Positions 12,165 through 23,827 of a stretch of 64,000 bases of DNA are shown here, piece after piece (the stretch's first letter is position 1; each line of letters begins with the position of its first letter). Where the stretch lies: NCBI RefSeq assembly GCF_021134715.1, contig NC_060019.1, forward strand, positions 7,130,001-7,194,000, in the 5' to 3' direction. The position numbers and the translations under genes were made by a program. The stretch comes from Daphnia pulex. Lineage: Eukaryota; Arthropoda; Branchiopoda; Diplostraca; Daphniidae. Under the pieces are notes generated by a model. It was not told where the DNA came from. It made no database searches and saw only the letters and a list, made by a program, of their open reading frames with translations.

Positions 12165-13796
12165 ATGAAAATCCTAGTCGTTAGTCTTCTTCTCTTCCTT
12201 CAGGTAAAAATCGATTGATTATTATTATATTTTGTCTCTCGTCAAAAATGTGAATTGAAATCCAACAAGGGTATTCAATCAGCGCCATGGTCTCCGTCTT
12301 GTCCTCACGAATGCTGGTGTCACGAATCCTACTTGGCCAGCATAGTCGACGAATGGCATCTACTCAATAAAATGCAGCCGGATTCATCCACCAGCCCCAA
12401 TAGCAGCGCCCTTAATGACCTATTATTCCGTGCCGTAATTTGTGTCCAACAACACGACATGGAAATTGAAACCCTATTGGCCCGCTTGCCGTCTCAAACC
12501 GAGGTTCGTTGGAATACCTATAAATATCCTTCAATAACCGTGTCTAATGAATTTCAAATGAATTTTTAATAGGCCATGAAGATTATCCAAGCATCCGACG
12601 CACCGGAAATCCGCTTGACGGCCACTCATTTGTCGAAATTTGTCAACTTGAGAGCTCTGGGTCTCGAAGGATCTCAACAACAGGAGTCTAGTAGTGCGCC
12701 ATCAATCATTTTACATTCGGATAGCCTCAAATCTTTGATTCAACTTCAATATTTGAGTCTTGTCAACTTGGAATTGCTGGATCAGCCTTCGCCGGAACCG
12801 GTCACGGTGGTCGAAATAGCCGACGACGAACAATCAGCCCCTTCACAACGGTTGACGTATGACGTTCCCGAAGAAATCCTGCCTTACGAAGAGTTCAAAA
12901 AGTTGCACCAACAAACGGAACTAAGCGTTCCGTGGAATGGCTTTTCAATGTTGACCCAACTCGAGTATTTGCTGATCGTCGGTTGCCAGTTGCCGGAAGC
13001 TTTTAGCACGGGTCACTCTGGTGCGTTCACGAGTCTGAGTCATCTGAAAGAGTTGACCATCCGCACGAGTCAACTGCGAGTGCGGCTGGAAATGGAACCG
13101 GGCGATTTAATGGAATTGGAATCCCTTTCGCTAGCGGACAACGAGTTGCTGGAGATCAAGCCGGGTGAGCTGCAAGGAATGGGCGCACTCCAGCAGCTCG
13201 ATCTGTCCGGTAATCAGTTGACTCACCTCACCGAAAACTCTTTCCCTTTCCTGCCCGATTTGGAATCGCTGGATTTGAGCGACAATCCGCTTTCGACTCT
13301 CTACCCAAACACTTTCGCCAACGTCTCGTCCATCCGCCGCCTTTTACTCGGATCTTATCGCTGGAAGGAAGGCGAAATCGTCGTCAACCGAGAGCCCTTG
13401 GAAGGCATGCAGGTCGTTTCCATGGAGTTTGAACCTGACAGTTTCAACGGATTGGTGAAATTGCAGGAGCTCTGGATCAGTCAGGGCCCCCCTTGAAGGA
13501 AATAAAAGCCTCGATTCAAACTACTTTAAAGATTTGCTTTCCATTTCCGAGTTGCATCTACGCGGGCGGATCGTATCGATCGACGCCGACACGTTCAAGG
13601 CCAACCGACGACTTCAACATCTCGACTTGAAAAACTGTCAACTCCGCCGCTTGAGCGTCGACGCTTTCCAATCGTTACGCAAATTGCGCCTTTTAGACCT
13701 GTCGTCCAACCAACTGGTCCAGCTTCCGCCGGGCCTGTTCGACCCTGTCGTCTCGTTAAAAGAATTGTGGCTCAACGGCAACAAGTTGACGACTGA
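12165..13796 (+). pseudogene. Leucine-rich-repeat extracellular protein, truncated and frameshifted
   Basis: An exon with a signal-peptide-like start (12165-12203, MKILVVSLLLFLQ) splices to 12270-12503, which carries a Cys-rich LRR N-cap (CPHECWC). That splices to 12573 onward, with many LRRs of the type LxxLxLxxNxLxxL; examples are LESLSLADNELLEI and LQQLDLSGNQLTHL. The frame breaks at about 13485 (run of C residues, then TGA). LRR coding resumes in another frame from about 13534 (LRLLDLSSNQLVQLPPGLF) until it is cut by the left end of the nested element at 13795. No C-terminal cap or membrane anchor remains. It is a decayed fragment lying inside the 8.4-kb TIR unit. The parent gene cannot be named. 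Confidence 0.75.
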
Positions 13797-16505
13797 CGTA
13801 ATATTTTGGGGGGAGCAACTCTTTAGGCGTGAAAATGTGTTCACAGCTCGAAGCAGAGCAATTTTTCCCTTCTGTTTCTTGGCCAGCAATATCGGATGGG
13901 GGTCTATTGTTGGTGTTGGTCTCCTGTATTGGAATACGCTGCTTTATTTGAAAATTCTGAGTTTTTTAAACGATTGTAAATCAAATGAAATCATACTGAA
14001 GAAAAGTAAAGACAATGCGCTGCTGATATATATATTTCTTCCTTTTTTTATGTGTGTAGGGCCAGATCCAATGCTGCTAATTACAACTGATCGAGATATT
14101 CGCTTCTTCTCAAAGAGTATGGACTCGTTGTATCAGGCATTTCACAAACGCACGGCGTCGCAGCTGATTATGAAGATGGGGTCGTCTACTGGAATGAAAA
14201 GAGCGAGGGCAAGGCTGGTATTTACAAATCCATGTTGGATGGATCAGCTTTCCAGTACGTTGTTTCGGTTGGTGTGGAGATTGTTGAAGACTTGGTGATC
14301 GACTGGGTTGGCAGACACATTTATTTCGCGGACTCCGGCCGGAAGCACATCGTCGTTTGCGATTTTTATGCTGCCATTTGCAGTGTTGTCATTAGTGGAC
14401 AACTAGACAAATCTCGTGCCGTGGCCGTCTATCCTGAAGAGGGTTTGCTTTTCTGGTCTGACTGGAGTTCTAGTTCACACATTGGTTCTGCTGGCATGGA
14501 TGGATCGCAGCGGACAAACGTAATCACGGCAGACATTATTTGGCCTAATGGATTGGCTGTGGACGAAACCATTCAACGTATTTATTGGGTAGACGCCAAA
14601 CTCAATCGCATTGAAAGTTCGCGGATTGATGGATCCGATCGTAAAATCCTTCCCGTTAAAGTGACCCATCCGTACGCTCTCGATATATTTGAAAACACAA
14701 TCTTTTGGTGCGATCCTCTGGAGCACGAAGTTCTTTCCGTCAACAAGTTTACCGGCAAGGATTATAAGGTATTATTTATCTTCAGATTTGCGAGTCAATG
14801 ATGGCAAGTAAATTCTGAAAATCCAACTTTTCCAGATTTTGATCAAGGAAGCTTCGATAACTCCAACTGGCATCCACGTTCATCATCCTTACAAGCAAAG
14901 CCATCTCACCAACCCCTGTCGAAACGTGATTTGCAGCCATCTCTGTCTTCTTTCACCAACTCCTACAAGGTTATAAGTGCGCTTGCCCTGTCGGAATGAC
15001 TTTGAACAAACACGGTCGTACCTGCGAGTCTATTTCCGCTCATGAATCTTCCATCGTCATCGCAACTTACACCGACATCTATCGCATGACTCATCACCAG
15101 ATTGGCAAGGATTCCGTCTTTCGTCTGCCTACGCGTAACGTGGAATACATCGGTGCATTGGCGTACAGCCCCTTAGGCCACTCAATCGTCTACAGCGACA
15201 TGATTCAGAGGACGATCTACTCGATCCACCTGGATACTTATCGACAGACGGTTCTCTTCGAAAACGTCGACATGGTCGAGGGGTTGGACGTGGATCCCTT
15301 CACGGAGAACATTTACTGGACGGAAGTTACTCGGGAAACTGTTGTAGTTGGCCAAAAGAAACACGATGGTAGTTACGACCGTCTAGTATTGGCCCGAAAT
15401 CTTAACAGCCCCCAAGGTGTTACCATTGGATCCCAATCCGGCAGGATGTTCATCGTCGAGGGCCGCATCAGTCACGTCATCAGCGTTTGGCATATGGATG
15501 GAACTAACCGACAGGAGTTGGTCAAAGTTCGTAGAATTGTATCGGCGATGGCTTACGACGGCAAACATCTACTTCAGCGCCTCCCTGCGAGGTACAATTG
15601 AACGGATCGAAGTCAACGGTGAAAATCGAACCATCCTTCGCTCTCATCTGGGCACTCCGGTTGCCATGGACGTCAGTGCAGATTCCGTCTTTTGGCTGAC
15701 TCAATCCTCCACTCGCATCAGCTGGTTGAACAAGCAAGAGACGAAAACTATGCGCGGCTTCGTTATCGACGCTTCCGACGACATAACTGTTCAGTATCGT
15801 TTGATGTCCGATCGATTTCAACAGTCACGATCATCATTGCTTGGGGGATACTAGAGGTTGTAGCGACATTTACGCACCAACACCTGATGGAGTCACTTGC
15901 CTATGTCCATTGGGTAAAGTATTGGGAGAAGATAAACACGCATGTACTAAAGCCGACTGCGTTGGTGTTGAATGGTTTAAATGTCGAACCAGTTGTATTC
16001 CCGCCAAGTACCGATGCGATGGGGTCAACGATTGTGCCCTAGGTGAAGATGAGCTCCAGCGCCGCAACACGACGACAGAAGTAAAGTATTCTTTAAAGGT
16101 AGGTAATATAAATTACTTTTTTCTGAAAAAGACCGAGTGATTGTAAGGTGTGAAAGTGAATGCTTAGATGGATTAGGGCAATAATAGGCGTGGTTAACCG
16201 TTCTACAATTAGATGGGTAGGGAGAAGAAATGTCAACACGCACTGACGAGCTCTCCTTTACCGAAGATTACATCAGCAGCGCATTGTCTTTTCTTCAGTA
16301 TAATTTCATTTGGTTTACAATCGTTTACAAACTCAGAATTTTCAAATAAAGCAGCGTATTCCGTTACAGGAGACCAACACCAACAATAGACCCCCCTGCC
16401 GATATTGCTGGCCAAGAAACAGAAGGGAAAAATTACTTAGTGCTTCGAGCTGTGAACACATTATCACGCCTAAAGAAAGAGTTGCTCCCCCCAAAATATT
16501 ACGTC
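13795..16505. mobile_element. Nested 2.7-kb TIR unit carrying an LRP fragment
   Basis: The left arm 13795-14027 and right arm 16271-16505 are inverted copies of about 234 bp, starting GACGTAATATTTTGGGGGGA, with several substitutions and small indels. ACT occurs on both outer sides (13792-13794 and 16506-16508), a possible 3-bp target duplication as in PIF/Harbinger elements. The left arm interrupts the LRR fragment exactly where the LRR pattern stops. The payload is a frameshifted LRP-type receptor fragment. I see no transposase. It is probably a non-autonomous element that captured host DNA and then inserted into, or formed within, the larger unit. Confidence 0.7.
14060..16080 (+). pseudogene. 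LRP/LDL-receptor-family fragment (YWTD, EGF, LDLa), decayed
   Basis: Coding homology in order is YWTD propeller repeats (14160-14769; IYWVDAKLNRIESSRIDG, WPNGLAVD), a 66-bp intron, an EGF module (NPCRNVICSHLCL then GYKCACPVG), and a second propeller (14996-15780; ENIYWTEV, GLDVDPF). A second EGF-like piece (CLCPLGKVLGED) and one LDLa repeat (CIPAKYRCDGVNDC, about 15955-16055) follow. At least four frame changes are visible: near 14130, near 14965, near 15590 and near 15850. Each continues the same homology in a new frame, so it is a pseudogene. The domain order resembles the C-terminal ectodomain of LRP proteins; the exact member is unclear. It begins just after an acceptor-like TGTGTGTAG. 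Confidence 0.8.
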
Positions 16506-17154
16506 ACTGGTTCTTAATTTATTTTTAAAAATACGTTTTTTTTTGTTCTGAAAAATATGTGTAAGATTAAAAACTGAAAGATGACTTTAATGTTATATAA
16601 TACGAGTGTATTATGAAGAAGCTTTGTTACTTTTGCCACGCAGCGTATAGAATATAGAATATCGAAATTTCTCAACACATACACATGTTATGTAAACATT
16701 CACTGAAGCGTGGATGCTGCCCGTCTATTGTATAAAATGTTTATGGTTCTGAACGATCATCGACAGGTGCGTTGGGTTTGACGACTAATGCGCTTTTCAT
16801 CTCACCCAAAACATGTTACTTTTAACCAAGAACAAAACTCAAAAAAAGGGATCAAAACCTTAATTCTAATTTCATTTTGAGAAATTTTGAATTTTTTTTC
16901 TAATTTATGAAGTTTCTCTTATTGCGGTGCAGACAAGAGGATAGTGTCATCTCTGGATCCCAGACGGCGTTGTAAATTCACTTCCAAAAGCAGCACTAGA
17001 TAGAGCTTTTTGACGATTGTAGTCGTCTGCTTTTCGTGGTTTGTCATTTATCCACATGTCTTTTTCTTCTTCGTGTTTTCAGTAAAACTTTTTTACTTGA
17101 AGTCAAAGTTATTACAGATTTTTAAAGTATTTTCAAGTGAAAAAGGAAGGAAGA

Positions 17155-19270
17155 ATGGAGGACCATGTTGATGAAGACAAGAAAAAGGCTCACCGGGAAC
17201 GCCGTGCTGGTAAACTATTTTGCAGCACACAGTATTTGAAGACTATAGCATTTAACGATGGTTGAAAAATTATTAGGGCGCAAAGCGGACAAGAAAAATT
17301 CAAGGATCCACACATCCAAGAAATGGATGAGAAAAGCTTTTGCTATCCAGTCATTAGCCAAGGCTCGGAAACATTTTCACAGGTAAATCGGTTTGGTTCA
17401 GCCCAGATCAATCAAATCTTGCATGACATGTCTTTCATAGCTGACCAAAATTTATTTCCCACGTTGGTTAGCAATTTCTTATTCTTTTCTTTTTTTTTCA
17501 GGGCCCGTAAATGAAAAAGCAGCATATTCCATTACTAGACAGGACTCCCCTAGAACCCACACCAATCATGGTAGCCATTGTTGGCCAACCTCAAGTTGGA
17601 AAAAATACTCTTCTCCAAGCTCTAATAAAAAACTCTACACGAAAGAATATCACATCCATACAGGGGCTCGTTACCATCGTCACGGGTAATGCGTTATCCG
17701 TTCATTATTACTAAAATGAATATCAAATAAATTTATTTCTCTGAAAAAATGTAGGGAAAGAAACGAAGGATGACTTTTATGGAATGCAATAACGACATCA
17801 ACTCGATAGACATCGCTAAAGTGGCTGACCTTGTTCTTGCTTGCTTTTGAGTTTTGACTGATGCTTCGTTTGGCTTCGAAATGGCAATTTTGAATTTCTC
17901 AACATCTGTCAGGTAAGGTCTACTGAAGCATACTCCTCATGTTCAAAATTAATGATCTCGAACGACTAACAGGTGCATGGATTTCACCGAGTAATGGGTG
18001 TTCTGACTCATTGGACATGTTCAAGTATAACAAGTAGCTGAAAAAACGAAACAAGTTCTGAAGCACAGATTTTTTAAAGAAGTGTACCAGGGAGCAAAAT
18101 TGTTTTACCTAACTCCACGGAACCTACCCTAAAAACGAGATCAAGAACCTCGGTCGCTTCATCTCGGTCATGAAATTCCGACCTCTGCTGTGGAGATTGA
18201 CTCTTCCTTACGTTTTGGTGGATCGGTTGGAAAACATGACACCTCCCAGTCGATTGCACGAGAATCTGAAATGCAATCGGGACATTTTCCTTTACGGTTT
18301 TGTCCGTGGTGTCCACTTGAGAAATCAATGTCCCGTCCACATCCCAGGCTGTGGTGATTTCCGCCTTAAATACGTTTCATTTCTTCCTGATCCTTCCCTT
18401 TACCGGATAAATTGAAGAAACGTTCGCTGGTCGAAAAGGAGAAGCTTATCTATGCCCCCATGTCTGGAGTGGGCGGTATCATCTACGACAAGGATTCCAT
18501 CTACATTGAGCTTGGCAGCAGTCACTCGCACTCCAAGCAGGAAGACCCTACGAATCCTAAATCAGAGATGATTTCGTCGCTGATGAAGTTGCAAAGGACG
18601 CTGGATGCGCAGATGTATGAATCGAGAGGAGAAGGACCTACTCTGACGCAGGCGCATGACGAGGACGAGGAACTACTAGACGATGACGGCGACGTATCCT
18701 ATAAACGAGAGATCCGCTGATCCTGTCATTGGGCTGGCGCCGATTTCAAAAAATTCCGCTCTACTCGATCCACGATCACAACGGACGTCACAGACAGCTC
18801 AAATACACGCCAGAGCATATGCACTGTACATCTTTGTTTTGGAATCCATTGACACCTGGAGACAAAGGTCTGCTGGCCATTCAGTCCATCTCTCAAGTTC
18901 AGGTACAATTCCCTAAATGTGTGATTGAAATTTGTCTTCAAAGTAATTTTCATTGTGATTTGTTTCTTGCTTTGGCATAGTCTGGATTTAGGCTGGATTT
19001 CGATTTGGACAAGTCGACTCAGATTGTCAAGAAACTCAAATTAGTCGACACGCCGTTACAGATTTAACGCAAAACGGCCTTCATCTAGGGCATGTTCTCG
19101 TCGACCCTGGAAATGGACAAATTCGATGTAGCATTCATCCGCAGCGTTTCCGGCATTCGCGGTCAGATTTAAAAAAGCCATCCGCAGTCCGGAAGGATCG
19201 TTCCGTGCCACTTTTGAAGAGAAAATCAAACTTAGCGGCAAATGCCGAAATGTTGTATATATTTTGAAGT
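17155..19270 (+). pseudogene. BMS1: BMS1 ribosome-biogenesis GTPase, internally deleted pseudogene
   Basis: BMS1 is the GTPase of the 40S processome. The N-terminal exons are 17155-17209, 17277-17382 and from 17502. They read MEDHVDEDKKKAHRERRAG, then KAFAIQSLAKARKHFHR, then an in-frame TGA at 17512, then QHIPLLDRTPLEPTPIMVAI. The P-loop reads GQPQVGKN, with Asn where Ser/Thr is essential. VADLVLACF is followed by TGA. From 18170 the homology continues (VMKFRPLLWRL, GCGDFRLKYVSFLPDP), with a 1-nt loss near 18405 before KKRSLVEKEKLIYAPMSGVG. At 18720 it jumps directly to the C-terminal region ([13 protein letters not shown]), so several hundred residues of the middle are missing. Introns are retained, so it came from genomic DNA and not from an mRNA. 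Confidence 0.85.
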
Positions 19271-19471
19271 TGATGGCGTTCCGCCTGATGCCGATTGTGT
19301 GTGACTACTTGTATCTTCAATGGAGACGTGACAAACGGAATACACTTTCAATTCCCGACTATTTTTCGTCGTATCTTTATCTTCAATCTGATGTGCAATT
19401 TACCATTTGAAATACGTTCCCATGTTAATAGGTCACACGTTGGGTGCTCGTTTCGAACTGGCTGGCGAATT

Positions 19472-19860
19472 AGAACTCGTAATTTTACGACGGTAAACGA
19501 AATCAAAGTTTGAAGGACTTGTTCGATTTGTGCTCCCGCGACATTCCGCAGAATAGTGAACAATACCTAAATACAGCTATTGCCCTTTTGAGTATGTATT
19601 TTCACTGATAGGTGGCGCTTGTAGACACCGAATTCACATACTTGAGACTTCAAATTTCAGCGATAGACTTCTACTTTAGCCGTTTAGCGTTCAACATTGA
19701 AAATTTTATTTTTAAATTTAAGACTTTAACACATTAAAAGTTAATAGAAAGATAAGAGAATTGAATGTAATTAAGCATTTACTTTAATATTTAAATAAGT
19801 ATTTTTTAAAATTTAAGCTTCCAATTTTAAGGAAACAGATTGTCCCCACGGCATGCCATA
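19472..19860 (-). repeat. Right terminal inverted repeat of 8.4-kb unit
   Basis: Inverted partner of 11493-11882. It abuts the end of the BMS1 fragment region and ends CGGCATGCCATA, followed by the CACAAT direct repeat. Confidence 0.85.
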
Positions 19861-19991
19861 CACAATAACAAAAAACCAACGGTTAGCGCACATTTGATCA
19901 TTTATACATACGAAAGTGATTATACATTTGTGGAATTCTTGGAAGTATTTAAAAAACAAAAGAATGCGAATTTTTAAAAGAGTTGATCAAT

Positions 19992-22099
19992 GGCTGTCCC
20001 TAAACTGCGAAAGCGAAACGCGAAACGCGAAACGCCTAAAATGCGGAAAAGCTGTGCGAAACGGACCCAAAAGTTGGGACCCTGTTTCGCATTTTAGGCC
20101 TTGGGTCCGTACTAAAATGCGAAATCGGTGGGTGCGAAACGTCAACAGAACGTCAACAGACGACGCCATTAACATACGTACTTGCGTCACAAAAATCTAC
20201 TCGTCAAGATAAAAACACCTTGCCTTCGAGTTAGTTTATCCTAGTTTCTGTTTTGTATATAATTCGTTAAATTAAAAGGATATTACAGTTTTGTGTATTT
20301 ACCTATTGTATTCATGATTTTGATTTGTGATTCACGTTATTTGCCATTCAATCACCGCAATACTTCTTAAACTTGGTATGTAATTTCGTGGGTTTTTGCA
20401 ATCTTTGTTGATGATCTAATGGAGGGAATGGATTGAATTTGACATAGTCAATTTATTGATTCCAAACTTAACTCATCTGATGTTTAAGATACTTTGTTTT
20501 TTCTAATATTTTTCTTTGCCCAACTAATTGATGCATTTTTTTTAGATAATTAAAGTCATGGGAGATGTCCACTTCATGAAACTCGCTTTGTCGTTTTGCT
20601 GAAGTAAGCTGTCTTTCTGCAAAGAAATAAATGAGAGTAAAGAAAAAACTTCCCAATGTGAGGTGACATGATGTTTCACCTGATACATTGTAACCTACAT
20701 TCTCTGAGGTATTTTTTAGTTAAAATTATCATGCTGTCTGTATGTTATTCTCATACTTGTCTGTTCTCACAGGTAATACATCTACTGTTTCTGAGGTGAC
20801 GGAAAAATGATGCAAGTGTTTTCTTTTCTAATCGCTTTTCTTGTTCAAAGCAATAATTTGGTTATCCCTGTCATAGAAAACCTTGGTGGAATTCTGAGAG
20901 TGGTAATAGTTCCATAGCTCATGCTGCCCAAGTAATAGTGTGGAGCAGGCGTATCTGTGCTTTACTTTTGCTACAAGCGCTAGAAGATTGGCATCACAAA
21001 TCAAATCTTTGTATTTTCAATCTACAATTCAGGTATCAAAGAATCATTTTTATGTTTAAGGAAAGTTTCGGTTCTTGATTTTTCTTCTTCTGTGATGGCT
21101 AGGTGGATTATACAATATGTGTGCATGTGCGCATGGAAAGTGCGTCGTGTCGATGACTTTGTCAACGGGGGAAAAATGTTAAGCTTAATTTGCTCGATAA
21201 TAGAATTTGTTTTAATCTTTTCTTCTTTTATTATCATTTATTTCATACCTCGGTTGAATCACTCATCAGCCCGTCCCAAGACGCATAGCTGACTTTTGAC
21301 TTCAATTTTTCATAATTTAAACCGAAATAGTGTAGCGGCTGAAGAAATAAAATTTGATTGCTCCCCCCTTTCAATGTCTTAAATAAAATAATCCCACAGC
21401 GGGGTACATTAACACATTGTTACGTCGTCGACGTTCTCTATGTCATTCGATCAATCTGTGTTTCTCTTAGCCGGAATTTCTTTCAACAGTTGTTCGCCGA
21501 GGAAAATCGGCTGACCAAGTCGAATGGAAAAACTATCAGCCGATAGCTGCAGCCCGGCGTCTAAATATATATAGCTATTCGATTGAAATTTATTGAAAAT
21601 GCCACCCAGCTAAAACGTGCTGAAAGCTTCTTCCGCCTCTATTCCACAAAGACTTAATAATTGGAGATTTCTCATTCAAGAGCTCATCCGAGGGACCCCC
21701 GTGCTCTTGAAGAAACAAGAGTAATCGAGTCGACTAAATAAATTTAATTTGATAAGACTGTTTTCCCATGAAATACAAACATTTTATTTTCAAAACTCTA
21801 GCGAAAAGTAATATTCGTTAATATATAGTGTACACACATTCATATCCATACATACATTCACATTACATATACTATGAGTCATGAAACATGGCGGCCTCAA
21901 CGGGCCTCATCCGTCAATTTGCACTCTGGTGGGGAAAAGAAAACATTTTCGTTTCGCATTTTGAGGTTTCGCATTTTAGTATGCCCTCCGGCATTTGGTC
22001 CCGCGAAACGGTCCAAAAATTTTGGTCCGTTTCGCACAGCCTTTCCGCATTTTAGGCGTTTCGCGTTTCGCGTTTCGCTTTCGCAGTTTAGGGACAGCC
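19992..22099. mobile_element. 2.1-kb TIR element with iterated GCGAAAC termini
   Basis: The inverted ends start GGCTGTCCCTAAACTGCGAA and match for about 80 bp (19992-20073 against 22018-22099). The 9-bp direct repeat TTGATCAAT flanks both sides (19983-19991 and 22100-22108). Each end contains tandem GCGAAAC units plus ATGCGGAA/ATGCGAAA motifs in both orientations, suggesting clustered transposase-binding sites. No credible ORF lies inside, so it is non-autonomous. The target size would fit a Mutator-like element, but the superfamily is not established. Confidence 0.8.
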
Positions 22100-22244
22100 T
22101 TGATCAATCCCTTTCCTTCTCTTCTCTGACAGCCACATTCCATAAAGTTCCGAATTCTTCAGGAGATTGTCCGTAAATCTTCAATGAACGACACAAAATT
22201 GGGAAACATGAATAGAATTAGCAAATTCAATAATTTGCAATTAA

Positions 22245-23244
22245 TTAGTACTGTACCCGAGCAGCAAATTTGAGAATTTCTATTTTAGAAAATTCAACCT
22301 CTGCCCGTTCGCCCCATTTTAAGGTAAGCTTAGGCGGATCCGATTGCGGTACAGCCTCAATATTGATATATAACTGGCGAACAAAATCATTGGTAACAAG
22401 CTTCTTGTAGTCTTCTGTTTTGTATCCAAGAATACTAAGCATGTTCCAAATTTCATCTAAAAAAACAAACAAAGAAAAATGATTTAAAATTGCGTGAAAG
22501 TTAAAATTACATTTTGAATGGCAATTGAAATTATCAGACTTAAACTTATTGAGTAAGGAAGTGGTGTAGTATCTAGTCTACATGAGTTCTTCAGATGTTT
22601 TTGATCATCATTAAAATATTAGAAATGTTTTGATTATGAGAATTTATACCTTCCATAATTTGTCCCTCTGATAAGAAAATTGCTGATAATGTCAGAAACA
22701 AAACAGTGTTGCTTTCAGACAAATCCTGATGAGACAAGTTCTTTGGCATAATAACTTTATTTATGAGAATATAGTGTCCACTTTTTTCATCAAATTCATG
22801 AAGGTAGAAGCCAAAAACCTAAACAAAAATTGCTATTACACATGCTTTAAAAAACATCATTAATTCTCTTACATCCAATAGGTATTTCTGCGCATGGGAA
22901 ATAACAATTTTGAAATTCTTTGAGGTAATTCCATTGAGAAGCTTTATTATTTCTGCCCTCTTAATTGGAAATTTCTTCTGCTCCATAACCAAAAAATATT
23001 GTATAACTTCAGCAACCAATCTGTCAACATCAACTGGTTCCTCTACAGCCTGAGATGAGTTAGCTCGCTGTGACTGAGATCTCTGAGAAGATGCATTCCT
23101 TTGAGAAGATGGAGTCCTCTGAGAAGATGGAATCCTCTGGCTTGGAGTTGATTTCTATCATACATTTAATACAAAAGATTCAATATACTTGATGGTTTAT
23201 ACACAGTATGTACAATTAGTATGTTTGATTACCCTCTGAGACAT
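22245..23244 (-). CDS. NSMCE3: NSMCE3-like MAGE-domain protein (SMC5/6 complex)
   Basis: Four exons: 23244-23233 (MSQR), 23154-22873, 22818-22650 and 22456-22245 (TAA), giving 224 residues in frame. A Ser/Gln/Arg-rich N-terminus contains several SSQR units. The MAGE homology domain starts at LVAEVIQYFLVMEQKKFPIK and continues through VFGFYLHEFDEKSGHYILIN, LTLSAIFLSEGQIMEDEIWN and FVRQLYINIEAVP to the end. The single short MAGE gene of invertebrates is NSMCE3 (Nse3), which binds Nse1 and Nse4 in the SMC5/6 complex for DNA repair, and length and motifs fit. It is divergently arranged with SMIM15, 583 bp apart, so the two probably share a promoter region. Confidence 0.88.
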
Positions 23245-23827
23245 TGTAAACTAGGTTGTTTCGAAATGGGACCTAGGTAAAGCCTTTCAGAGCTAGCAAT
23301 TAACAAATTTCAAGATTCAACCAAATCCAAATTTTATTATACTCAATCAAATAGATAGTGTGTTACCATTTACCAACACAGGAACTTTATCTTAAAGGTG
23401 CTTCTGGAGTGGAAGTTTTCAAAGAAATCCATTAATCCAAATCTTTATTCTTTAACATGTGATCTGTGTTGCCATATCACAAATATAAGTGCTTGGCATG
23501 AATAGCAATTTCTTTTTACATATTTCTAATAAATGTTTTAGAAATATAGTCTAAATTTAATTTTACTTCTGAAAAATAAATAAATAGTATTTAATAGTAA
23601 TCGCTCAAAAGCTTCTTTTTAATTGCGCAATTTGAAATCTGGCGTGTTTGTGCTAACTTGACAGAATATTGTTTATCAAGGTTTGTCGTCTGAACTGAGC
23701 GATTTCGAAACCTGATTAGTCTAGACTCTAGATTCTAGGTGTGTTTTTATTTTGTTACATTTGCGTACTTTTTTTGTTTTGAATTCCTTGATTAATTCCA
23801 TTTTAACCTTAATAAAGGTAGTAAAGA
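23245..23827. promoter_or_regulatory. Divergent promoter region NSMCE3 / SMIM15
   Basis: A 583-bp spacer between genes that read away from each other. It must contain both transcription starts; no specific motif can be named. Confidence 0.45.

Larger units (their letters stand above)
11493..19860. mobile_element. 8.4-kb TIR unit carrying captured host-gene fragments
   Basis: The unit begins TATGGCATGCCGTGGGGACA and ends with the reverse complement. Its arms (11493-11882 and 19472-19860) match over about 390 bp with only a handful of differences seen by eye. The 6-bp direct repeat CACAAT flanks it (11487-11492 and 19861-19866), as expected of a target-site duplication. Between the arms lie an LRR gene fragment, a nested TIR unit with an LRP fragment, and a decayed BMS1 copy. 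I see no transposase. It reads as a non-autonomous DNA transposon that picked up genomic DNA (Pack-TIR style). An inverted segmental duplication is the alternative, but the target duplication and precise ends argue against it. The superfamily is not assignable from 6 bp alone. Confidence 0.75.

Noticed and set aside
19272-19470. Continuation of BMS1 after about 19240
   Set aside because: The sequence up to the TIR no longer follows BMS1; its short frame is not identifiable, so I left it unassigned.
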